Source: Roseateles_E cavernae (GTDB taxonomy: Bacteria > Pseudomonadota > Gammaproteobacteria > Burkholderiales > Burkholderiaceae_C). From it: DNA of 64,000 nt. Location of the stretch: positions 620,001 to 684,000 of the forward strand of contig NZ_JBDPLH010000002.1 in the NCBI RefSeq assembly GCF_040187885.1. The letters run 5' to 3'. Position numbers and translations under genes: made by a program. Shown here one piece after another: positions 50,692-59,566 of this stretch. How positions within the stretch are numbered: position 1 is the stretch's first letter; the number at the start of each line of letters is the position of its first letter. A model generated the notes under the pieces. The model worked only from the letters and a program-made list of their open reading frames with translations, ran no database searches and was not told the DNA's origin.

Positions 50692-53658
50692 ATGAAGCTT
50701 TTGTCCCCGCAGCCGCGCTCGATCTATCTGACCCTGTCGATCATCATGATCGGCATGGTGCTGCTGCTCTACGCGGCCCTGGCCAGCTATCAGCTGCGCG
50801 CCAGCGAACAGCGCATGCTGGCCTTTGCGGCCGACACCTCGGCGCGGGTCGGCCGCGAGACGCTGGCCGTCATCGAAGGCGAGCTGCGGCCCGCTCGCAC
50901 CACGGCGGCCCTGCTGGCCCGCAGCGGCCTGCTGACGGCGCCCGACCATGCGGGCCGCCTGGCCCAGCTGCCGCTGCTGGCGGCGGCGCTGCAGCAGAAC
51001 CCCTCGCTGTCCGCCGTCTACGGCGGCACCCCCAATGGCTCTTTCGTGCTGCTGCGCCGCATCGCCGGCGCGGAGCTGCGCGCGCTGCTGCGTGCGCCGG
51101 AGCAGGCCGCCTTTGTGCTGCAGTCGGTCAACCGCGACGGCCCCGCCGTCCAGGGCGCCTATCTCTTCTACGACGCCGGGCTGGCCTTGCTGGCGCGGCG
51201 CGAGCAGGCCGACTATGACTTCGACCCGCGTCGCCGGCCCTGGTTTGCGCAGGCGCAGAACCCCGACCGCGCCGTGCTGCAGACGCTGCCCTATCTGTTC
51301 TTCACGACCCGCGAGGTCGGCCTGACGCTGGCCAGCGCCGGTGCTACCGGTGGCTCAGCTGCCGGCACCCGGCCGGTGGCCGGTGTCGATGTCAGCCTGG
51401 CTTCGCTGTCGGCGATGCTGGCGCGTCAGCAGATCACGCCGTCGGCCGAGCTGATGGTGCTCGATGCCCAGGGTGCGGTGCTGGCCTACCCGCGGCCGGA
51501 GCGGCTCAGCGTGCGGCCCCAGGACGGTTCGCCCAAGCTGCTGCAGGTCGAGCAGCTGGGTGTACCGGTGCTGACGGCCTTGTGGCAGCGCCTGCATGCC
51601 GGTGGCGCGCCGGTCGGCGGGCTGCTGGAGCTGGACGGGCGCGAATGGGTGACCCGCGTCGAGGCGCTGGACCACGGTGCCGGCGCGCCGCTGACCCTGT
51701 TGATCGCCGCGCCGCGCGATGAGCTGCAGGCCGACGCGATCCAGGCCCGGCGCCTGTCGATGCTGATCACCGCCGGCATCGTGCTGCTGATGCTGCCCCT
51801 GGTGCACTGGTCCGCCAATCTGGTGGCCAAGCCGCTGGAGCAGCTGGCCGGCGAGGCCGAGGCGATCCGGCGCTTCGATTTCAGCGGCCCCGATCCGGCG
51901 CGCAGCCGCATCCGCGAGGTCGACCGGCTGGCCATCGCGATGACCGGCATGAAGCAGGCGCTGCGGCGCTTCCTGGAAATCTCCAGCGCGCTGTCGGCCG
52001 AGCGCAACTTTGATCGCCTGCTCGAACGCATCCTGACCGAGACCATTTCGGTGGCCGAGGCCACCGGCGGCGCGGTGCACCTGCTGAGCGCCGATGGCCT
52101 GCGCCTGGAGCCGGCCGCCGCGCGGGTGTTCGATGCGCCCGGTGACAGCGCGGCGCTGATGTCGTGGTCGCTCGACGATGCCGCCAGCCCCTCGGCCGCC
52201 GTGCAGGCGGTGCGGCAGGGGCGCACGGTGTTTGTCGACATCAGCTGGGACAATCCGGCCCATGTGCAGGTCTATGCGGGCCTGTTCCAGCGCCTGAGCA
52301 GCTCACGCTTTCGGCTGATGGCCCTGCCGCTGAAGAACCGGCAGGGCGAGACCGTTGGTGCGCTGTCGCTGAGCTTTGTGCCGGGCGAGCACGGCCAGGG
52401 TGACACGCTGTCGCCGTCGCGGGTGGCCTTCATCGAGGCGCTGTCCGGCACGGCCGCTGCGGCGCTGGACAACCAGCAGCTGCTGCGCGCCCGCAAGGAC
52501 CTGCTGGAGAGTTTCATCCAGCTGGTAGCGGGCGCCATCGATGCCAAGAGCCCCTACACCGGCGCGCATTGCCAGCGCGTGCCCGAGCTGACCAAGATGC
52601 TGGCGCGGGCCGCCTGCGAGGCCAGCGACGGTCCTTTTGCCGACTTCCGGCTCGATGAGGAACAGTGGGAGGCCCTGCATATCGCTGCCTGGCTGCATGA
52701 CTGCGGCAAGGTCACGACGCCGGAGTTCGTCGTCGACAAGGCCACCAAGCTGGAGACCCTGCACGACCGCATCCACGAGATCCGCACCCGCTTCGAGGTG
52801 CTCAAGCGCGACGCCCAGATCGCGCTGTGCGAACGCGCGCTGACGCCCGAGCAACTGGCCCGTGTGCGGCAAGACCTGGCCCCGGTACACACCCTGCTGG
52901 ATGCCGAGTTCGCCTTTGTCGCGGCCTGCAACGAGGGCGGCGAGTACCTGTCGCCCGACAAGCAGGCCAGGCTGCGAGAGATCGGCGCGCGCAGCTGGTT
53001 GCGCACGCTGGACGACCGGCTGGGTGTCTCCAATGGCGAGCGGCGGCGCCAGTCCGCCACGCCGGCCGCCGCGCTGCCGGTGCAGGAGCGGCTGCTGGCC
53101 GACAAGCCCGAGCATGTGCTGCCCCGGCCGGCCGCCGAGCACCTGCCCGAGGTGAACCGCTGGGGCTTCAAGCTCAGGCAGCCCGAGCATCTGTACAACC
53201 GCGGCGAGCTCCACAATCTCAGCATCTCGCGCGGCACGCTGACCGAGGAGGAGCGCTACAAGATCAACGACCACATCGTGCAGAGCATCCGCATGCTGGA
53301 GGCCTTGCCCTTCCCGCGCCATCTGCGGCGCGTGCCCGAGATCGCCGGTGGCCATCACGAGAAGATGGACGGCAGCGGTTACCCGCGCGGGCTGCGGCGC
53401 GAGCAGATGAGCATCGAGGCCCGCATGATGGCGATCGCCGATGTGTTCGAGGCGCTGACCGCCGACGACCGGCCCTATAAAAAGGGCAAGAGCCTGTCGC
53501 AGGCGCTGGACATCATGGCCAGGATGCGGCGCGAACAGCATATCGATGCCGAGCTGTTCGAGCTGTTCCTGCGTTCGGGCGTCTATCTGGACTATGCCCG
53601 GCGCTTCATGCACCCGGAGCAGATCGACGCGGTCGACCTGGAGGCCGCGCTGGCCTGA
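50692..53658 (+). CDS. Membrane sensor HD-GYP phosphodiesterase
   Basis: A 988-residue signalling protein. Order: membrane helix at about 12-31, a periplasmic Cache-like sensor region (about 35-350), a second helix at about 354-374, HAMP (to about 428), GAF (about 436-595), then a HD-GYP domain. The HD pair is His669-Asp670 in WLHDCGKV and the GYP triad is Gly896-Tyr897-Pro898 in GHHEKMDGSGYPRG. About 140 residues are inserted between the two halves of the domain. It should hydrolyse cyclic di-GMP in response to an external ligand. AGGAGG precedes the ATG. Confidence 0.93.
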   Translation: MKLLSPQPRSIYLTLSIIMIGMVLLLYAALASYQLRASEQRMLAFAADTSARVGRETLAVIEGELRPARTTAALLARSGLLTAPDHAGRLAQLPLLAAALQQNPSLSAVYGGTPNGSFVLLRRIAGAELRALLRAPEQAAFVLQSVNRDGPAVQGAYLFYDAGLALLARREQADYDFDPRRRPWFAQAQNPDRAVLQTLPYLFFTTREVGLTLASAGATGGSAAGTRPVAGVDVSLASLSAMLARQQITPSAELMVLDAQGAVLAYPRPERLSVRPQDGSPKLLQVEQLGVPVLTALWQRLHAGGAPVGGLLELDGREWVTRVEALDHGAGAPLTLLIAAPRDELQADAIQARRLSMLITAGIVLLMLPLVHWSANLVAKPLEQLAGEAEAIRRFDFSGPDPARSRIREVDRLAIAMTGMKQALRRFLEISSALSAERNFDRLLERILTETISVAEATGGAVHLLSADGLRLEPAAARVFDAPGDSAALMSWSLDDAASPSAAVQAVRQGRTVFVDISWDNPAHVQVYAGLFQRLSSSRFRLMALPLKNRQGETVGALSLSFVPGEHGQGDTLSPSRVAFIEALSGTAAAALDNQQLLRARKDLLESFIQLVAGAIDAKSPYTGAHCQRVPELTKMLARAACEASDGPFADFRLDEEQWEALHIAAWLHDCGKVTTPEFVVDKATKLETLHDRIHEIRTRFEVLKRDAQIALCERALTPEQLARVRQDLAPVHTLLDAEFAFVAACNEGGEYLSPDKQARLREIGARSWLRTLDDRLGVSNGERRRQSATPAAALPVQERLLADKPEHVLPRPAAEHLPEVNRWGFKLRQPEHLYNRGELHNLSISRGTLTEEERYKINDHIVQSIRMLEALPFPRHLRRVPEIAGGHHEKMDGSGYPRGLRREQMSIEARMMAIADVFEALTADDRPYKKGKSLSQALDIMARMRREQHIDAELFELFLRSGVYLDYARRFMHPEQIDAVDLEAALA

Positions 53659-53668
53659 GCGCGTCCGC

Positions 53669-54568
53669 TCAGCGCTCCTGACGACTCACCGTGACGCGCA
53701 GCGGCGCGGCCTTCAGCAAGACCTGACCCTCGGCGTCCAGAAAGCGCGCCTCGATCTCGTAGTCGCCCTTGGGCAGGTCCAGCGTGGTTTCGGTGCGGCC
53801 GTCGCCGAGCGCCAGGCGCTGCACCGCGCTGCCGCTGCGCAGCACGGTCAGCGCGAAATGGCCGGTGTTGGCGATCTTCTGTCCGGCCGGCGCGACGCCG
53901 GGCCCGATCACGCCCAGGCTCAGTACAAAGGGGCTGGCGACCGGCTCCTGGTCGCGCAGGTTCCTGATGTAGACCGCCGGCGTGCTCGGGCGTGGCGCGC
54001 TGATCTGGTCCTGATACCAGGCGGCGCAGGTCTCCTCGAAGCGCTGGGGGTCAATGCTCAGCGGCGCGGCCGTGCGGGCTCCGCTGACCTCCACCGTGAT
54101 CTCGCGGCTGTAGACGAAGTAGGGCCGGTGCTCATGGTCGGCGAACAGCAGGCGCAGCCGGTGCTTGCCCGCAGGCAGGCTGATCTCGGCGCCGGTCTGG
54201 CCCTTGCCGAAGTGCTTGTGCGTGTCGGAGAAGGGGATGGCGGCCTGATGGTTGCGCGGCAGCGGCGTGTTGATCAGCAGATGATGGTGGCCGGCGCGGT
54301 CGTTCTTGTTGCCGGCCGGGATCACGCCCATGCCGCGGATGCCGAAATCGACCCAGAAGGGCGAGCGCAGCACATAGCCATCGCGCAGATTGCCAAAGCG
54401 CACGGCCATCGGCTCGCGCAGATCGACGGCGGTGCGCTCGGCCGTGTGAGACAGCCAGCAGCGCTTGGCCAGTGCGTCGGCAGGCAAGGCCTGGCCCCAG
54501 GCGGCATGGGCCAGCGTCCAGGCCAGGGCGGTGATGGCCAGACGGTGAAGGACGGGGCGTTGCGACAT
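53669..54568 (-). CDS. Secreted protein with two DUF4399-like domains
   Basis: About 299 residues with a signal peptide (MSQRPVLHRLAITALAWTLA). The first domain has every DUF4399 hallmark: SPFWVDFGIRGMGVIPAG, AGHHHLLIN, HKHFGKGQTGAEISLPAGKH and LLFADHEHRPYF. The second repeats the pattern (SPFVLSLGVIGPGVAPAGQK, then TGHFALTV) but lacks the histidine cluster and the H-x-H-F-G-K-G motif. The histidines suggest metal binding by domain one only. The role is unknown. It is convergent with the HD-GYP gene. Confidence 0.82.
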   Translation of the reverse strand: MSQRPVLHRLAITALAWTLAHAAWGQALPADALAKRCWLSHTAERTAVDLREPMAVRFGNLRDGYVLRSPFWVDFGIRGMGVIPAGNKNDRAGHHHLLINTPLPRNHQAAIPFSDTHKHFGKGQTGAEISLPAGKHRLRLLFADHEHRPYFVYSREITVEVSGARTAAPLSIDPQRFEETCAAWYQDQISAPRPSTPAVYIRNLRDQEPVASPFVLSLGVIGPGVAPAGQKIANTGHFALTVLRSGSAVQRLALGDGRTETTLDLPKGDYEIEARFLDAEGQVLLKAAPLRVTVSRQER

Positions 54569-54639
54569 GCCGGCAGACGTGGTTGCGATGGCTGTCATTG
54601 TGGCCGAGCCTTGGGCTTGGCCGTCCTACACTCTGTCCC

Positions 54640-55179
54640 ATGTGCTCGTCTCCTGATCTCTACGCCGCCGCGGTGCCGGTGCTGGCCCGCTATCTGCGCC
54701 GCGCGCAGGCCTGGCTGGACAAGGCGGCTGCGCAGCTCGATGCCGCCGGCGGCAGCGAGGCCGCGCTGCTGCAGACCCGGCTGGCACCCGGCATGTTCAA
54801 TCTGGCCCAGCAGATCCACACGGCGGCCGGTTTCGCCCAGCGTGCCTGCGCGCCGCTGGCCGGGGTCGAGATGCCGGCTCTGGGGCAGGGCGATGCGGCA
54901 AGCCTGGCCGAGCTGCAGGCGCGTCTGGCGCGCGCGCTGGCCTTTGTCGAGAGTCTGGACGCTGCGGCGATGCGCGCCGCGGCCGGTCGGCGTCTGCGGA
55001 CCCAGGCCGGCGAGGCCTGGCTGGAGCTGGAGTCGGCGGAGTTCCTGCAGCTCTATGCGCTGCCGAACTTCTTCTTCCATCTGGGCATGGCCTATGCGCT
55101 GCTGCGTCAGGCCGGCGTGCCGCTGGGCAAACCGGACTTCGACGGCTGGCACCGCTACCCGGAAGGCTTCAGCTTCTAG
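54640..55179 (+). CDS. DUF1993 family protein (copy B)
   Basis: A 179-residue paralogue of the protein at 49898-50407. It has the same landmarks: ALLQTRLAPGMFNLAQQIHT, LPNFFFHLGMAYALLRQAGV and a C-terminal KPDF. Divergence is high, so the duplication is old. No Shine-Dalgarno site is obvious; the ATG at 54640 aligns with the start of copy A. It stops one base before the convergent cupin gene. Confidence 0.85.
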   Translation: MCSSPDLYAAAVPVLARYLRRAQAWLDKAAAQLDAAGGSEAALLQTRLAPGMFNLAQQIHTAAGFAQRACAPLAGVEMPALGQGDAASLAELQARLARALAFVESLDAAAMRAAAGRRLRTQAGEAWLELESAEFLQLYALPNFFFHLGMAYALLRQAGVPLGKPDFDGWHRYPEGFSF

Positions 55180-55509
55180 TCAGTGTTTGAGCACCAGCGT
55201 GACCAGCAGGCAGCAGTCCTGCTCGGCCACCAGCGCGTGGGGCTCGCCGGCACTCAGCACGATCAGCTGGCCGGCCGTCAGCGGCGTCGTGATGCCCGGC
55301 GTGCGCAGCTGCACCCGCCCGGCCAGGCACTGGATGCTGATCTCGCCGGCCACCTTGTGCTCGGGCAGTTGCTGGCCGGCGTGCAGCACCACATGCATCA
55401 GCTGCAGCTGCCCGGTCTTGATCAGGCTGGTGCTGGGGCTGTCGGTGCGCTCATCGGCCAGCGGCTTGAGGTCGATCAATTGACCGTGCTTGGCGTGGGT
55501 CAGGGCCAT
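55180..55509 (-). CDS. Small cupin-domain protein
   Basis: A 109-residue single-domain cupin. The two cupin motifs are recognisable but degenerate: GQQLPEHKVAGEISIQCLAG and GQLIVLSAGEPHALVAEQD. His and Glu metal ligands are partly present (H in LPEHKV, E in AGEIS, H in EPHAL). It could be a metal-dependent enzyme or a binding protein. CGGAG precedes the ATG. The neighbours give no pathway. Confidence 0.85.
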   Translation of the reverse strand: MALTHAKHGQLIDLKPLADERTDSPSTSLIKTGQLQLMHVVLHAGQQLPEHKVAGEISIQCLAGRVQLRTPGITTPLTAGQLIVLSAGEPHALVAEQDCCLLVTLVLKH

Positions 55510-55573
55510 GTCGGACTCCGGCTAGAGCAGGAATGCTCTGATTGTGGCCCCGACCGACCGGACCTCGCGGCGA

Positions 55574-56041
55574 TTATTTGGACGCGACAGCCGGTTCGGT
55601 GCCCAGCACGGGTTGGCCGTCTTTCTCGACCGAACGATCGAACACCAGCGACTTGCCGAACACCAGCTGCACCCATGTCGGATAGGTGTAGGCCGTGCCC
55701 TTGTTGTGGTCGATGATGGCGCCGATGCCGCCGCCAAACAGGATGTTGCCGGCCAGGCCTGCGTTGGCACGCGAGATGGCGCGAGCCACCGCCTCGGGGT
55801 TGTCAGGGTGCTTGCAAGTAATGTCCAAGTCCTTGCTGGAGCGTCGCACCTGGGCTGTGTCACCGGACTTCGCAGTGATGGAGCCGTAGTCGTTCGAGAT
55901 CTTGCACTCGGCACCCGCGACCGCTTGACCGGAGCTGCTCTTGGTCTCGATCCTCATGGGCTGGGTGGAGTCATTGACGATGGAGGCGCAGCCGGTGAGC
56001 GCCAGAGTGCCAGCGAGGATGAGGACGGTCTTCTTTGTCAT
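55574..56041 (-). CDS. Lipoprotein of unknown function
   Basis: A 155-residue protein with a lipoprotein signal ending Leu-Thr-Gly-Cys (Cys18). ASIVNDSTQPMRIETKSSSG at the mature N-terminus and SRANAGLAGNILFGGGIGAI, followed by IDHNKGTAYTYPTWVQL, recur in a widespread family of proteobacterial lipoproteins of unknown role. The glycine-rich stretch may insert into a membrane. There is a single Cys pair in the mature domain (GAECKIS, DITCKHP). No good Shine-Dalgarno site is seen. Confidence 0.75.
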   Translation of the reverse strand: MTKKTVLILAGTLALTGCASIVNDSTQPMRIETKSSSGQAVAGAECKISNDYGSITAKSGDTAQVRRSSKDLDITCKHPDNPEAVARAISRANAGLAGNILFGGGIGAIIDHNKGTAYTYPTWVQLVFGKSLVFDRSVEKDGQPVLGTEPAVASK

Positions 56042-56334
56042 GAACTGGGTTTCTAGAGTGAGGGAAATTGTTAGCAGCGGTAGGCTAGCGCCCGCCTGCG
56101 AATGGCGTGGAAGGGTGTCGACGGGAACGTGGGACGACGTCGCTGCTTAGCGAGCCGGCTGGGCATGCATGGGGAATCCTCCGCTGAATGTTTTTCTTCT
56201 CGAGGCTCTGGCGCAATGGTTCGCATGCCGGCCTTGTTGTTACCGAATTTTGCATCTGGGCTGGCTTTCTCGTGCTTGGTGTTTTCCTGGGCAGTCCGGC
56301 CCGGTGACATCGGGTGGCCTCCTAGAATCCCCTG
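56042..56334. other. Intergenic region without recognisable gene
   Basis: About 290 bases between the lipoprotein and the patatin gene. Several short frames cross it on both strands, but none has a ribosome-binding site or familiar sequence. It is less GC-rich than its surroundings and probably carries the two divergent promoters. Confidence 0.5.
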
Positions 56335-57267
56335 ATGTCTTTGAATCCCTTGTCGGCTCGCGAGCGCTCACGCCGTCGCCTGGTCATGGCCGCAGCCCTG
56401 TCGCTGACGGCGTGCTCCAGCTTTCAATCCTCCCCGCCCCCGGCCCCCGCGCCGATCGACTCGACCCCGCCCGGCCCCAAGCCGCCGCCCAAGCCTCCTC
56501 GCATCGGTCTGGCCCTGGGCGGCGGCGCGGCGCGCGGCTTTGCCCATATCGGGGTGATCCAGGTGCTGGAGGAGGCCGGCATCAAGGTGGATCTGGTGGC
56601 CGGCACCTCGGCGGGCTCGCTGGTGGCCGCGCTCTACGCCTCCGGCATGAACGGCAAGCAGATGGCCGCGCTGGCCGAGGCGATGGACGAGGGCGCGATC
56701 ACCGACTGGGCCTTTCCCGGCCGTGGCCTGATACGTGGCGAGGCGCTGGCGCGCTTCATGCGCGAGAAGACCGGCAACAGGACGATCGAGCAGATGGCGA
56801 TGCCCTTGGGCATCGTCGCCACCGATCTGGCCGACGGCTCGGGCGTGCTGTTTCGCAGCGGCGATACCGGCACGGCGGTGCGCGCTTCCAGCGCGGTGCC
56901 GGCGCTGTTCCAGCCGGTCAAGATCGCCGGGCGCGAGTATGTGGACGGGGGGCTGGTGGCGCCGGTGCCGGTGCGCTATGCGCGCCAGATGGGGGCGGAC
57001 CTGGTGATCGCGGTGGACATCATCTCGCCGCCAGAGGACAAGCCGCTGGGCGATGCGATGCGCATGCTGCTGCAGACCTTTGCCATCATGAGCCGCAGCA
57101 TCAACAGCTATGAGCTGCGCGAGGCTGATCTGGTGCTGCAGCCCCGGCTCTTGGGCATAGGCAGCGCCGACTTCACCGCGCGCCGGCGCGCCATCCAGGT
57201 CGGGCGCGAGGCGGCGCAGGCCCTGCTGCCGCAGCTGCGCCAGCGCATCGAGGCCAAGACCCGCTGA
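56335..57267 (+). CDS. Patatin-like phospholipase, lipoprotein
   Basis: A 310-residue protein. A lipoprotein signal ends Leu-Thr-Ala-Cys (Cys27), followed by a long proline-rich spacer, then a patatin domain: oxyanion loop LALGGGAARGFAHIG, nucleophile Ser92 in GTSAGS, and Asp204 of the Ser-Asp dyad in YVDGGLVAPVPV. This is the RssA/YchK-type architecture with an added lipid anchor. It should hydrolyse acyl esters of lipids at the envelope. The alternative of a purely regulatory role cannot be excluded. Confidence 0.9.
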   Translation: MSLNPLSARERSRRRLVMAAALSLTACSSFQSSPPPAPAPIDSTPPGPKPPPKPPRIGLALGGGAARGFAHIGVIQVLEEAGIKVDLVAGTSAGSLVAALYASGMNGKQMAALAEAMDEGAITDWAFPGRGLIRGEALARFMREKTGNRTIEQMAMPLGIVATDLADGSGVLFRSGDTGTAVRASSAVPALFQPVKIAGREYVDGGLVAPVPVRYARQMGADLVIAVDIISPPEDKPLGDAMRMLLQTFAIMSRSINSYELREADLVLQPRLLGIGSADFTARRRAIQVGREAAQALLPQLRQRIEAKTR

Positions 57268-57277
57268 GCCACCCGAC

Positions 57278-58057
57278 TCAGCGCAAGCCCAGCTCGCGCC
57301 TGAACTCGGCCTGCATGCGCTGGTAGCTGCCGTTGCGGCGCAGCTCCTGCAGGCCCTGGCCGAACTGCCGCGCCAGCTGCTCGCCCTGCGGATGGGTTTT
57401 CGAGAAGGCGATCCAGAAGCCGTCCAGCGAGAGGCGGCCGACGCGCTTGACCTTGCCGTCCAGCTCCGGGCTGGCGCGGATGCGCAGCAGGCCGGGCATG
57501 GTGTTGAGCAGGATGTAGTCGACCCGTTTGCTGACCAGCATGCGCAGCAGCAGCTGGTCCGAGGTGGCGGCCTGGCGCTTGATCAAGGGGTCGCGCATGA
57601 ACTCGGTCGGGTAGGTGTAGCCATTGGTGTAGCCGACGCTGGTGCCGCGCAGATCGGCCAGAGCCAGCTCGGTGGCCGGCGCATCGGCGCGCGCGAAGAT
57701 GGCCAGCTCCTCCTCGAACATCGCCGGCTCGTGCCAGTGGTAGAGCGGCCGGTTCTCGGCCGTGATGGTGGCGTTGAAGCAGCCGGCCGCCTGGCCGTCG
57801 CTGGCGTAGCGCATGCACCGGGCGAAGGGCACGGCCTGCAGGCGCACCGCGACACCCTGGGTCGCGAACGCGGCCTGCACCAGCCGGACCGCGAAGCCCT
57901 GCGGCTCGCCGTTCGGCCCCTGTGAGGCATAGGGCGGCCAGTCGTCCTCGACGGCGATCAACGGGTCGGCGCCCAGCGCGGCGCCGCACAGCAGCGACAA
58001 CAACAAGCCCGAGAGGATCGGGCCAAGCCGGCGAACGGCAAGCAAAGACGGGCACAT
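57278..58057 (-). CDS. Periplasmic solute-binding protein, family 3
   Basis: A 259-residue protein with a signal peptide (LGPILSGLLLSLLCGAALGA) and a type-II periplasmic binding fold that begins DPLIAVEDDWPPYASQ and has GFAVRLVQAAFATQGVAVRL. This resembles amino-acid-like binding proteins of SBP_bac_3. No ABC permease or ATPase is adjacent, so it may serve a distant transporter or a sensor. A Cys pair (FARCMRY, AGCFNA) may form a disulfide. Confidence 0.85.
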   Translation of the reverse strand: MCPSLLAVRRLGPILSGLLLSLLCGAALGADPLIAVEDDWPPYASQGPNGEPQGFAVRLVQAAFATQGVAVRLQAVPFARCMRYASDGQAAGCFNATITAENRPLYHWHEPAMFEEELAIFARADAPATELALADLRGTSVGYTNGYTYPTEFMRDPLIKRQAATSDQLLLRMLVSKRVDYILLNTMPGLLRIRASPELDGKVKRVGRLSLDGFWIAFSKTHPQGEQLARQFGQGLQELRRNGSYQRMQAEFRRELGLR

Positions 58058-58203
58058 GGTGGACCTGGGAACGGTTGATTCTTGTTCTCCCCTGTCGACG
58101 CCTTCGATGATGCGTCAGCTCGCGCCGGCCTTGGCCGCTCTTTTGTCCCCGGAATGGGTGGCGCCGCACGCGGGCCTGCCCGGCCGGCTATGCTGGCGCC
58201 ACC

Positions 58204-58839
58204 ATGCAAATTCCGCTGTTTCCCCTGCAGTCCCTGCTGTTCCCGGACGGACGGCTGGGCTTGCGCATCTTCGAGCCGCGCTATCTGGACATGGTCAAGC
58301 GCTGCCATGAGCGAGGGGAGCCCTTCGGCGTTGTGGCCCTGATCGACGGCGGCGAGGTACGCCAGCGCGCCAGCGGGTCGGACGACGGCGGTTTTGTGCG
58401 CGAACGCTTCCAGGAGATTGGCACGCTGGCCCATATCGGCCTGTTCGAGCGCCCACAGCCCGGGTTGATGCAGATCCTGTGCCGCGGCGGCCAGCGCTTC
58501 AGGCTGCACAGCAGCGAGTGCCTGCCGCATGGCTTGTGGATGGGTGAGGCCGAGCTGATCAATGAGGACGGCGCGGTGCCGGTGCCGGCCGACCTGAGGC
58601 CGGCGGCGCGCCTGCTGCAGGGCCTGCTGCACCGGCTGGAGCTGGGCGCGGCGGCGGCCGAGCTGCCGATCCAGCCGCCCTATCTATGGAACGACTGCGG
58701 CTGGCTGGCCAATCGCTGGTGCGAGCTGCTGCCGCTGCCGGCCGACGAGAAGCAGCGCCTGATGCAGCTGGAGAATCCGCTGCTGCGCCTGGAGCTGGTG
58801 GCCGACCAGCTGGAGGGGCTGGGCATCACACCGGACTGA
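58204..58839 (+). CDS. Lon-substrate-binding-domain protein
   Basis: A 211-residue protein that is only the N-terminal substrate-recognition domain of Lon: IPLFPLQSLLFPDGRLGLRI followed by FEPRYLDMVKRCHERGEPFG. There is no AAA+ or protease part. Stand-alone proteins of this type are common and their role is unknown. It lies 15-bp-spaced from nothing obvious; the next plus-strand gene is almost 1 kb away. A bidirectional terminator follows. Confidence 0.9.
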   Translation: MQIPLFPLQSLLFPDGRLGLRIFEPRYLDMVKRCHERGEPFGVVALIDGGEVRQRASGSDDGGFVRERFQEIGTLAHIGLFERPQPGLMQILCRGGQRFRLHSSECLPHGLWMGEAELINEDGAVPVPADLRPAARLLQGLLHRLELGAAAAELPIQPPYLWNDCGWLANRWCELLPLPADEKQRLMQLENPLLRLELVADQLEGLGITPD

Positions 58840-58859
58840 CAGCAGGCCGCGCCGGACGT

Positions 58860-58887
58860 AAAAAAACCCGGTGCAGGCACCGGGTTT
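58860..58887. terminator. Bidirectional intrinsic terminator
   Basis: CCCGGTGC and GCACCGGG pair perfectly across a two-base loop, flanked by a run of seven A on the left and TTT on the right. The longer T-run is on the minus strand, so it mainly ends the phasin transcript, with weaker effect for the Lon-domain gene. Confidence 0.9.
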
Positions 58888-58943
58888 GAAGGGCACTTGG
58901 CAAGCCGCGCTTGCGATGGGTGCCGAGGAGACAACTGAAGAAA

Positions 58944-59498
58944 TCAGGAAGCGCGCTTGGCGCTGCGGGCCGCCGTTTGCGTGGCCTTGACCGCCGAGTT
59001 GGTGACGGTCTGGAAGTTGGCTTCGGCGACGTCAGCGGCTTGCTTGGCGGCCTTCTGGACCGACTCGAAAGCGTTGCTGGCGGCGGCCACGGCCGACTTC
59101 ACCAGAGCGACGGCGCTCTCGGTGCCGGCGGGGGCGTTCTTGGCGGCGCTGTCGACGACGGCGGCGAACTTCTTCTGCACATCGGCCAGCTGGGCTTCGG
59201 CCACCTTGGCGACTTCGGCATTGGTGGCGGCAGCGATGTCATACAGATGACGGCTGTAGGAAGCGGCCTTCTCGGCGCTCGGCTGCAGCAGCGTGGATTG
59301 CAGGGCCAGCAGCTCTTGAGCGTCCTTGACCGACAGCGCGGCGGTGGTGGTCTCGGCGGCTTCGCCCAGCGCGGTCTTGGCGACTTGCAAGTTCAGTTCC
59401 ACCAACTTCTCAACGCCTTCGAAGGCCTTGTTGGTGAGACCGAACAGGGTCTCGACATTGGCTTTGTGGGCGGCGAAAACTTGTTCTGCGGTCAGCAT
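58944..59498 (-). CDS. phaP: Phasin (PhaP family)
   Basis: A 184-residue, almost entirely helical, Ala-rich amphipathic protein with the phasin_2 pattern: EQVFAAHKANVETLFGLTNK near the N-terminus and DIAAATNAEVAKVAEAQLAD in the middle, and a basic Thr/Ala/Lys tail. It coats polyhydroxyalkanoate granules. AGGAG precedes the ATG. Two TGC/GCA-rich dyads upstream look like PhaR sites. It stands alone, with its own terminator. Confidence 0.93.
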   Translation of the reverse strand: MLTAEQVFAAHKANVETLFGLTNKAFEGVEKLVELNLQVAKTALGEAAETTTAALSVKDAQELLALQSTLLQPSAEKAASYSRHLYDIAAATNAEVAKVAEAQLADVQKKFAAVVDSAAKNAPAGTESAVALVKSAVAAASNAFESVQKAAKQAADVAEANFQTVTNSAVKATQTAARSAKRAS

Positions 59499-59566
59499 GG
59501 ATTGGCTCCTAAAGACGGGTTGATGTCAGGTGGATACGAACTTGCATCCGGTGTTGCCGTGTACTT

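Noticed and set aside
56042..56334. Small open frames between the lipoprotein and patatin genes
   Set aside because: None has a ribosome-binding site, and the codon content is unlike that of the flanking genes.
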